Below the pieces are notes generated by a model. It did no database searches. It had not been told where the DNA came from and saw only the letters and a program-made list of their open reading frames with translations. The translations under genes were made by a program, and so were the position numbers. A DNA stretch of 64,000 nt from Microbacterium neungamense (GTDB taxonomy: Bacteria; Actinomycetota; Actinomycetes; Actinomycetales; Microbacteriaceae): NCBI RefSeq assembly GCF_024971095.1, contig NZ_CP069717.1, positions 682,001 to 746,000 of the forward strand. Reading direction: 5' to 3'. Below are positions 54,527-64,000 of the stretch, piece by piece (the stretch's first letter is position 1; the number at the start of each line of letters is the position of its first letter).

Positions 54527-55459
54527 GTGGCCTTCTACATCCTCAGACGCATCCTGCAGGCGGTTCCGGTGTTCTTCGGAGCGACCCTGCTGATCTACTT
54601 CATGGTCTTCCAGATGCCGGGCGACCCGATCGCTGCGCTGTTCGGCGACCGGCCCCCGAACGAGGCGCTGCTGCAGCGGCTGCGCGCCGAGTACCACCTG
54701 GACGAGCCGTTCCTGGTGCAGTACTTCTACTACATCGCCGGCATCTTCCAGCTGGACTTCGGCACCAGCTTCTCCGGGCAGCCGGTCATCGACGTCCTCG
54801 CCCGCACGTTCCCGGTGACGCTGCGGCTGGCGGTGATGGCGGTCGCGATCGCGTTCGTGCTGGCGATCGTGATCGGCCTGTTCTCGGCGCTCGACAAGGG
54901 CGGTGTGTTCGACAACGCCATGCTCGTGCTCGCGCTGATCTTCATCGCGGTGCCGATCTTCGTGCTCGCGTTCCTCGCCCAGTACTTCCTGGCAGTGCAG
55001 TTGGGCTGGTTCCGGCCGACCGTCGGGGCCCGCAACGACTGGGGGGACCTCTGGCTGCCGGCCATCGTCCTCGGCGTGAGCGTGTACGCCACCAGCATGC
55101 GGCTCACCCGCGCGTCGACGATCGACACCCTGAACCAGGACTGGGTGCGCACGGCGTACAGCAAGGGCCTGCCGCGGCGCCGAGTGCTCCCGGTGCACGT
55201 ACTGCGCAACTCGCTGATCCCGATGGTCACCGACCTCGGCACCGTGTTCGGCATCCTCATGGTCGGCGCCACGGTGACCGAGGGCATCTTCAACGTGCCG
55301 GGCGTCGGCAACACGCTGTACGAGGCGATCATCCGCGGCGAGAACCCCACCGTGGTGTCGTTCGTCACCGTGTTCGTCGTCGTCTACGTCTTCGTCAACA
55401 TCATCGTGGACCTGCTCTACGGCCTGCTCGACCCGAGGATCCGCTATGTCTCGTCTTGA
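54527..55459 (+). CDS. ABC transporter permease (DppB/OppB type)
   Basis: A 310-residue permease with six transmembrane helices. The N-terminus FYILRRILQAVPVFFGATLLIYFMVFQMPGDP is typical of OppB, and the EAA loop for contact with the ATPase is near residue 210 (RTAYSKGLPRRRVLPVHVLRNSLIP). It pairs with the next gene. The start is GTG at 54527; the stop lies inside the next coding region. Confidence 0.93.
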   Translation: MAFYILRRILQAVPVFFGATLLIYFMVFQMPGDPIAALFGDRPPNEALLQRLRAEYHLDEPFLVQYFYYIAGIFQLDFGTSFSGQPVIDVLARTFPVTLRLAVMAVAIAFVLAIVIGLFSALDKGGVFDNAMLVLALIFIAVPIFVLAFLAQYFLAVQLGWFRPTVGARNDWGDLWLPAIVLGVSVYATSMRLTRASTIDTLNQDWVRTAYSKGLPRRRVLPVHVLRNSLIPMVTDLGTVFGILMVGATVTEGIFNVPGVGNTLYEAIIRGENPTVVSFVTVFVVVYVFVNIIVDLLYGLLDPRIRYVSS

Positions 55460-56389
55460 CCAGCAGCAGCGGGAGCACTACGTCGCTCCCGTCGACACGA
55501 CCGCGGTGCCGGTCGACGTCGTCCGCATCGACCCGAAGCCGAGCAACCTCTGGCTGGACGCGTGGCGCGACCTGCGCAGCCGTCCGCTGTTCTGGATCTC
55601 GGTCGCGTTCGCCGTGCTGATCATCGTCGTCGCCCTCTTCCCGTGGCTGTTCACCCAGGTGCCGCCGAACAACGGATGCCAGCTGTCGAACAGCAACGGC
55701 GGGCCTCAGTCCGGGCATCCGCTCGGCTTCACCCGTCAGGGGTGCGACGTGTACTCCCGGGTGATCTGGGGCACCCGCACCTCGGTCGTCGTGGGCGTGC
55801 TGGCCACGCTGATCAGCACCGTGATCGGCGTCGTCATGGGCGCGCTCGCGGGGTTCTACGGCGGCTGGCTCGACTCGCTGCTCTCGCGCGTCGGCGACAT
55901 CTTCTTCACGATCCCGTACATCATCGCCGGCGTGGTGGTGATGTCGGTGATGCCGGTGCGCAACGAGTTCGTGCTCGCCTTCGCGATCGGCGGGTTCTCG
56001 TGGGCCGCCACCGCGCGGGTCATGCGGGCCGAGGTGCTGCGGGTGAAGCAGGCCGACTTCGTGATGGGGGCGGAGGCCGTGGGCATGTCCCGGTTCAAGA
56101 CCCTGCTGTATCACGTGCTGCCCAACGCCATGGCGCCGGTGATCGTCGTCGCGACCCTGAGCCTCGGCGCCGCCATCGTGGCGGAGTCGGTGCTGTCGTT
56201 CCTGGGCGTCGGGCTCGGCGGCAGCACGATGTCGTGGGGCAATGACATCAGTCAGGCCCAGACCAGCATCCGCACCGCCCCGATGGCGCTGTTCTGGCCG
56301 TCGCTGGCGCTGACGATCACGGTGCTGGCGTTCATCACCCTCGGCGAGCTGCTCCGCGACGCCGTCGACCCGAAGGCGAGGGCACAGCG

Positions 56390-56393
<4 letters not shown>
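55446..56393 (+). CDS. ABC transporter permease (DppC/OppC type)
   Basis: A 315-residue permease with an N-terminal cytoplasmic segment of about 40 residues, one helix, an extracytoplasmic loop with two cysteines (NNGCQLSN and RQGCDVYS) and five further helices. The EAA loop reads GAEAVGMSRFKTLLYHVLPNAMAP near residue 215. It overlaps the upstream permease by 14 bases and the ATPase start by four. Confidence 0.93.
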
Positions 56394-58039
<1,646 letters not shown>

Positions 58040-58053
58040 CCGGAGGACGATCG

Positions 58054-58707
58054 GTGATCGACCGGCCCGCCCCCGGCACCGCCGCCCCGTTCCGCAATCG
58101 GGGCGGGGTGGCGCTGCTGGTGATCGGCGCGGTGCTCGCGGCCCTGCTGCTGGCTGACGCGGTGGTCCGCGCCGGGGTGGGCACGGCGCTGCTGCTCGTC
58201 CCGTGGCTGCTGCTCGTGCTGTGGGGACTGCATGTGGCCGGCGTGGCATCGGGCATCCGTCCGGGCGCGGACGGGGTGCTGGTGCAGAACCTGCTGCGGC
58301 GTACCTTCGTCCCCTGGTCGAGGGTGTGCCGGATCGGCATGCGCTGGCAGGTCGAGATCGAGCTCGACGACGGCTCCACCCTCACCTGCTTCGGCGGTCC
58401 GGTGCGCAGCCGGCCGCAGCGGCTGGGCCCGGGGCGCCGGCCGGAGGACACCACGGGAGCGGCGGAGGACGCGGTGGCCATGCTGCGTCGGATGAAGGCG
58501 GATGCCGCAGGGACGACGCCTGCGGATGCCGCGGGGACGACGCCTGCGGATGCCGCGGGGACGACGCCTGCGGATGCCGCGGGGACGACGGCCGGGGGGA
58601 CGACGGACGCGGATGCGCCGATCCGGCGCGGCTGGGACGTGCCCGCGCTGGTCGCGCTCGCCGTCATCGTGGCGTGGGCGGTGGTCGCGGTGCTGCTGAC
58701 GCGGTGA
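58054..58707 (+). CDS. Bacterial PH domain-like membrane protein with octapeptide repeats
   Basis: A 217-residue protein. Two N-terminal hydrophobic helices (about 25-65) precede a PH-like beta domain (GIRPGADGVLVQNLLRRTFVPWSRVCRI, VEIELDDGSTLTCFGG), a repeat region with ADAAGTTP units and a C-terminal transmembrane helix (about 195-214). The repeats are encoded by four 24-bp units at 58498-58593. GTG at 58054 is chosen over an earlier GTG since GGAGG (58042-58046) precedes it. Function unknown. Confidence 0.75.
   Translation: MIDRPAPGTAAPFRNRGGVALLVIGAVLAALLLADAVVRAGVGTALLLVPWLLLVLWGLHVAGVASGIRPGADGVLVQNLLRRTFVPWSRVCRIGMRWQVEIELDDGSTLTCFGGPVRSRPQRLGPGRRPEDTTGAAEDAVAMLRRMKADAAGTTPADAAGTTPADAAGTTPADAAGTTAGGTTDADAPIRRGWDVPALVALAVIVAWAVVAVLLTR
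58498..58593 (+). repeat. 24-bp tandem repeat, four units, in frame
   Basis: Four units of 24 bases, each starting GCGGATGCCGC, encode ADAAGTTP repeats in the membrane protein. Each unit carries the GGATGC hexamer that is over-represented across the window. Units differ at a few bases only, so copy number may vary between strains. Confidence 0.85.
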
Positions 58708-58785
58708 GTCGCCGGGGAGGTGAGTGTCGCGAAGCCGGCGAGCGTCGCGGAGCCGGTTCACAGGTGCGGATGCTTGGCTGATCGC

Positions 58786-59118
58786 ATGCTTTGCCCCGCA
58801 GATGGATCCACGCTGGTGATGAGCGAACGCAGCGGCATCGAGATCGACTACTGCCCGCAGTGCCGTGGCGTGTGGCTCGACCGCGGTGAGCTCGACAAGA
58901 TCATCGACCGCTCCGTCTCAGCGCCGCAGCCGGCGGCGTACCGGCCGGAGCCGGGCCCGGCCGCGCCGTCGGGCTATGAGCCGCCGCGCTACGACGAGCC
59001 GCGATACGACCAGCGCCGCTACGACGAGCCGCGCTACGACGACCGCCGCTACGACGACCGCGGCCACCGCCCGCACAAGCGCAAGCGCGAGAGCTGGCTC
59101 AGCGAGCTGTTCGACTGA
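58786..59118 (+). CDS. TFIIB-type zinc ribbon protein with RYD repeats
   Basis: A 110-residue protein. The N-terminal zf-TFIIB domain has one CxxC pair in DYCPQCRGVWLDRGELDKII and an incomplete first knuckle (LCPADG, with aspartate where the second cysteine is usual). A Pro/Tyr-rich linker and five to six RYDE/RYDD repeats follow, then a basic segment and the conserved tail SWLSELFD. It is a small family of unknown function, often linked to nucleic-acid or membrane-stress contexts. ATG at 58786 is the likely start; a GTG at 58720 would add 22 residues. Confidence 0.78.
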   Translation: MLCPADGSTLVMSERSGIEIDYCPQCRGVWLDRGELDKIIDRSVSAPQPAAYRPEPGPAAPSGYEPPRYDEPRYDQRRYDEPRYDDRRYDDRGHRPHKRKRESWLSELFD

Positions 59119-59125
59119 TCCGCGA

Positions 59126-59156
59126 CGGCGGTACGGCCGGCCGCCGAGTACCGCCG
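59126..59156. terminator. Bidirectional terminator
   Basis: Perfect 9-bp arms (59126-59134, CGGCGGTAC, and 59148-59156) lie between the zinc-ribbon gene and the convergent CPBP gene. Confidence 0.6.
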
Positions 59157-59169
59157 CTCTCCGAACGCG

Positions 59170-59940
59170 TCAGCCGGGCAGCCCGAACAGCTCGGGCCAG
59201 GTGTCTGCCGCCCACGGGTAGCCGACGAACGCGACCGCGTCGATGACGAAATGCGCCACCAGGAACGGCAGCAGCCGGCCGGTGCGCGCGAACAGCCAGC
59301 CGAACAGCAGCCCCATCGCCAGGTTCCCCGCGAACGCCCCCGGCCCCTGGTACAGGTGGTACGTCGCCCGCAGCACGGCCGTGGCCAGGACGATCGGCCA
59401 CGGTCCCCAGCCCAGGGTGCGCAGCCGGGAGAACAGGTAGCCCAGCAGGACGACCTCCTCGATGATCGAGGCGCGCGCCGCGGACAGCAGCAGCACCGGC
59501 ACGGTCCACCAGTGCGCGTCCAGCCCGGACGGGTCGATCGCGACGAACAGGCCCAGCGCGCGGCCGGCCAGGTACACGCCGAGTCCGGGGACGCCGATCG
59601 CGATCACCAGCAGGAGTCCGGCGCCGAGGTCCCGGCCGGCGCGGTCGCCGTCCAGGCCGAGCGCCCCCAGCCGCGGGCGGGCGGGCCGCCAGAGCAGGAA
59701 GCAGACCAACAGCACGGGCACGATCGAGAACCCGATCGAGAGCAGCTGGTAGACGAGGTCGAACACCTCGCGGTCGCTGCGCGAGGGGTTCAGCGTCGCG
59801 GTCTGTTCGGCCAGCGGCGTGGCATCCGTGAGCCGGTAGGCGAGCTGCACCACGGCGTACACCGCCGACTGCCCGAGCCCGAGCGCCAGCACGATCGCGA
59901 TCTCCCACCACAGCCGGGATCGCGACGGAAGCTGCTGCAC
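59170..59940 (-). CDS. CPBP family intramembrane glutamic protease
   Basis: A 256-residue membrane protein with about eight helices. The first catalytic motif reads IIEEVVLLGYLFSRL near residue 160 (EExxxR in the classical form, with leucine at the arginine position), and the histidines lie in RATYHLYQG and LVAHFVIDAV. CPBP or Rce1-like proteins cleave or bind membrane substrates and are linked to bacteriocin immunity or signalling. The substrate is unknown. It diverges from typA across a region holding a palindromic repeat. Confidence 0.85.
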   Translation of the reverse strand: MQQLPSRSRLWWEIAIVLALGLGQSAVYAVVQLAYRLTDATPLAEQTATLNPSRSDREVFDLVYQLLSIGFSIVPVLLVCFLLWRPARPRLGALGLDGDRAGRDLGAGLLLVIAIGVPGLGVYLAGRALGLFVAIDPSGLDAHWWTVPVLLLSAARASIIEEVVLLGYLFSRLRTLGWGPWPIVLATAVLRATYHLYQGPGAFAGNLAMGLLFGWLFARTGRLLPFLVAHFVIDAVAFVGYPWAADTWPELFGLPG

Positions 59941-59970
59941 AGCCCCGATGCTAACCCGTTTCCCCCTCGG

Positions 59971-60042
59971 GGGTTTGGGGCGGGATCTCGCGTTCGGGGC
60001 GGGGGAGACCCGCCCCGAACGCGAAAATCCGCCCCAAACCCG
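59971..60042. repeat. Nested palindromic element between CPBP and typA
   Basis: Outer arms beginning GGGTTTGGGGCGGGAT and inner arms GCGTTCGGGGCGGG (59990-60003 with 60009-60022) form a nested palindrome related to that at 4690-4758. It lies between two divergent start codons, so it is not simply a terminator. Confidence 0.75.
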
Positions 60043-60125
60043 GGGGAGGGAGCGCGCGGGGGACGTACGTTATCCTGGAACGTCGGCATCCCGGCGCATC
60101 CCACACCTTCTTAGGACACATCTGC

Positions 60126-62039
<1,914 letters not shown>

Positions 62040-62351
62040 CCCCCGGGCTCGCGCGTCGACGTTCCGGTTCCCCCGGCGATGGAGGAGCGGCGGGGGGTGA
62101 GCGCCGGACGGGGGAGCGGCGGAGGAGCGGCGCGGAGCGGCGGGGCGCGGCGGGGCGGGGCGCGGCGGGGCGCGGCGTTGCAGGCATTCACGGGGAACGT
62201 TGACGGGATGCCCAGGCGATGCGCCTGATCCGTCCAGATCCGTCGTGAAGGCTGGAGGCTGCGCCCGGGCGAGCGGTCCCCGATGGATCGCCCTGCACGT
62301 CGTTCCGCACGGCAGGACCGGGCCGACGACGACCCGGAAGTCGAATCCTCC
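62040..62351. other. Intergenic stretch of 312 bases with G-rich tract
   Basis: The stretch begins with very GC-rich, G-heavy sequence (62083-62178) that has several GGGG runs, then changes to more mixed sequence before the secreted protein gene. I see no gene, no clear terminator and no riboswitch fold I can defend. The latter half may hold the promoter of the downstream gene. Confidence 0.5.
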
Positions 62352-63260
62352 ATGCCCGAAACCCAGAACACCCGTGCGTCCCGGCGCGCCGCCGCGGCAT
62401 CCGCCGACGCCACTTCGAACCTCGACACCACTCCGAACCTCGACATCCCCTCCAGTGCCGATCGCTCCCGCCGCACCCATCGCCGTCTCGCCGGGATCGG
62501 CGCCGCCGCGGCTGTCGGCATCGCCCTGACCGCCGGCCTGGTGCAGGCGCCGTCCGCCATCGCCGCCCTCACCTCCGCGCCCTCTGAGGCGCAGCTGCGC
62601 AAGGGCGCGGCCGTCGCCCAGGACGCCGGCATCGTCCTCACCAACGCGCAGGCTCTCAACAACGTCGTCGTGGCATCCGGCCTCGACGTGCCGGCCGCGC
62701 CGGTCGACCTCGCCGAGCTCACCGGCGACGTCAAGGCGCTGCAGTCGGACGACCTCACCGCCGACCGGCTCACCGCCCTGACCGCGAGCGCCGCGAAGGA
62801 GACCGACGAGGTCCTCGCGGACACCGAGACCCTCCAGAACGCGCTCACCCAGGCGCGCGAGGCCGAGGCGCAGCGCATCGCGGCCGAGGAGGCGGCCCGG
62901 ATCGAGGCGGAGCGCGCCGCGGCGGAGGCGGCGGCGCTCGCGTCCGCGAACACCGTCGAGGGCGCCAAGGCCACCGCGCGCGAGATGGCCGCCTCGCAGT
63001 ACGGCTGGGGGGAGGGCGAGTTCTCCTGCCTCGAGTCGCTGTGGAACAAGGAGTCCGGCTGGAACTACCAGGCCTACAACGACTCCAGCGGCGCGACCGG
63101 CATCCCGCAGGCCCTCCCCGGCAGCAAGATGGCCTCGGCCGGCGCGGATTGGCAGACGAACGCCGCCACCCAGATCGCCTGGGGCCTCGGCTACATCGAC
63201 GCCGTGTACGGCAGCCCGTGCGCGGCGTGGGGCCACTCGCAGGCCACGAACTGGTACTGA
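62352..63260 (+). CDS. Secreted lytic transglycosylase-like protein
   Basis: A 302-residue protein. The N-terminal 35 residues are polar, followed by a transmembrane or signal segment (about 44-70, ending ALTSAPS). A helical, charged middle (about 80-215) contains Ala/Glu-rich coiled-coil sequence. The C-terminal 85 residues are a lysozyme-like domain (SCLESLWNKESGWNYQAYNDSSGATGIPQALPGSKMASAG, with catalytic Glu in NKESGW and two cysteines that may pair). It resembles actinobacterial cell-wall hydrolases. A start 23 codons earlier is possible; the chosen ATG fits the usual family N-terminus. Confidence 0.83.
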   Translation: MPETQNTRASRRAAAASADATSNLDTTPNLDIPSSADRSRRTHRRLAGIGAAAAVGIALTAGLVQAPSAIAALTSAPSEAQLRKGAAVAQDAGIVLTNAQALNNVVVASGLDVPAAPVDLAELTGDVKALQSDDLTADRLTALTASAAKETDEVLADTETLQNALTQAREAEAQRIAAEEAARIEAERAAAEAAALASANTVEGAKATAREMAASQYGWGEGEFSCLESLWNKESGWNYQAYNDSSGATGIPQALPGSKMASAGADWQTNAATQIAWGLGYIDAVYGSPCAAWGHSQATNWY

Positions 63261-63352
63261 GCACGCGGCGGCGCCGTGAGGCGCGCCGCGTCGGGTGCCG
63301 GGAAGGCGCCCGGATGCCGTGCGACGCCCGGTCCGGATGCCGGGAAGGCCCA

Positions 63353-63409
63353 CGGATGCCGGGAAGGCACACTCGCTCTCGCCAGCGGGCCGGGCCTTCC
63401 CGGCATCCG
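63353..63409. terminator. Bidirectional terminator with repeated arms
   Basis: A perfect 16-bp pair (63353-63368, CGGATGCCGGGAAGGC, with 63394-63409) separates the convergent transglycosylase and regulator genes. The left arm is itself the last of several tandem-like copies of CCGGGAAGGC starting at about 63292. Confidence 0.75.
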
Positions 63410-63414
63410 GTGTC

Positions 63415-63962
63415 TCAGCGCAGCTCGGACAGCAGCACCGCGCTCGTCCCGGGCTCCAGCGCCTCGAACACGTGCGCGGCGTCGCCCGGATAGGACATGT
63501 AGTCGCCCGGATGCAGGACCTCGGGGGCCTCGGCGGGACCCAGCCGCGCCGAGCCGCTGAGGAGCACCACGTGCTCGGTGGTGCCGCGATGGTGGGGGAG
63601 CGATCGCCGCGCCTCGCCGGGCTCCGCCTGGATGATGTAGATGTCCCGCCGCGCTCCGGGAGGGCAGGCCGACAGCAGGGTCGCCACGTACGGGGCGGCG
63701 GCCGACGGGATGCCGGCGTGCTCGTCCGCCCGGATCAGCCGTGACGGACTCGACTGCTCCTCCACGAGCGTCGCGAACGGCACGCCGAGCGCGTCGCCGA
63801 GGGCCCACAGCGTCTCCACGCTGGGATTGCCCGATCCGCTCTCAGCTGCGACACCGTCGCTTTGGAGACGCCGGCGCGCCGGGCGAGCTCGGACACGGAG
63901 ATCCCGTGCGCCTCGCGCTCGCGGCGCAGCGACCGGGCGATGCGTGCGCGAAGGTCTGCCAT
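63415..63962 (-). pseudogene. XRE-cupin transcriptional regulator, interrupted by a one-base frameshift
   Basis: The start is at 63962 with a helix-turn-helix of the XRE type (ISVSELARRAGVSKATVSQL near residues 22-41). Just after VSQL the frame is lost at about 63836-63846. One base inserted there would restore ESGSGNPSVETLWALGDALGVPF, a textbook XRE continuation, leading into a cupin domain (IYIIQAEPGE, HHRGTTEHVVLLSGSA, LHPGDYMSYPGDAAHVFEAL). The span is 548 bases, one short of a multiple of three. Repaired, it would be about 182 residues, normal for the family. It may be a real pseudogene or a sequencing error. Confidence 0.82.
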
Positions 63963-64000
63963 CCGTCCCTCACCTTCGTTCGACTTGACGGCGGTCCGCC

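Noticed and set aside
62180-62351. Possible ydaO (c-di-AMP) riboswitch before the transglycosylase gene
   Set aside because: The gene type is a known target of that riboswitch in actinobacteria, but I cannot find its conserved core here. A covariance search would settle it.

Overview
The window is high-GC actinobacterial chromosome, most likely Microbacterium or a close Microbacteriaceae relative. The inference rests on GC content that looks close to 70 percent, gene families typical of that group (DUF4307, DUF4245, DUF6264, DUF6328, PIN-PhoH, a short-chain Z-prenyl synthase beside a hemolysin-III gene), abundant leaderless starts with a TANNNT box 6-8 nt upstream of ATG/GTG, and a marked excess of GGATGC/GCATCC. 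It is mostly core chromosome. I see no prophage, insertion sequence, CRISPR array or integrase.

Layout. 0-11 kb: a tRNA with anticodon UAA, lemA, a YcaQ-like glycosylase, an AI-2E-family permease with ilvA, greA with DUF4307, luxS, hemolysin III, a Z-prenyl synthase, a class V aminotransferase fold protein and PIN-PhoH. 11-20 kb: cstA with its small partner, a DUF559 gene bracketed by two copies of a palindromic element, then the compact run xseA, xseB, DUF4245, carbonic anhydrase, fumC, divergent from ispH. 20-33 kb: a truncated IclR gene, DUF6264, an unknown 446-residue protein, fbaA and glpX, a DEDDh exonuclease, a methyltransferase, ychF, a frameshifted Fpg/Nei glycosylase, an alpha/beta-hydrolase without its nucleophile, and a CPA2 antiporter. 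33-42 kb: CHRD and COG4315 secreted proteins, GNAT, Dps, a HesB-like protein, DUF6328 with a carboxymuconolactone-decarboxylase-like protein, a 39-residue peptide, a DHA2 exporter, an ABC exporter, a damaged SDR and a GT2 glycosyltransferase.

42-48 kb is the NAD biosynthesis operon nrtR-nadA-nadB-nadC-nifS, with a likely NrtR operator over the nadA promoter. 48-52.6 kb is the glycine cleavage operon gcvT-gcvH-gcvP behind a tandem glycine riboswitch. 52.8-58 kb is a peptide/nickel-type ABC importer preceded by two 11-bp repeats that look like a PHO box. 58-64 kb holds a PH-domain-like protein, a zinc-ribbon protein, a CPBP protease, typA, a lytic-transglycosylase-like secreted protein and a frameshifted XRE-cupin regulator.

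The most unusual signal is a set of short repeats found both between genes and in frame inside conserved enzymes. One family sits twice in nadB and once at the nifS stop codon. Another sits three times upstream of a methyltransferase gene and, expanded into an 18-bp tandem array, in the N-terminal part of gcvP. They behave like protein-tolerated palindromic elements. Several genes look damaged (IclR, Fpg/Nei, SDR, XRE-cupin); the two single-base frameshifts could be real or assembly errors.
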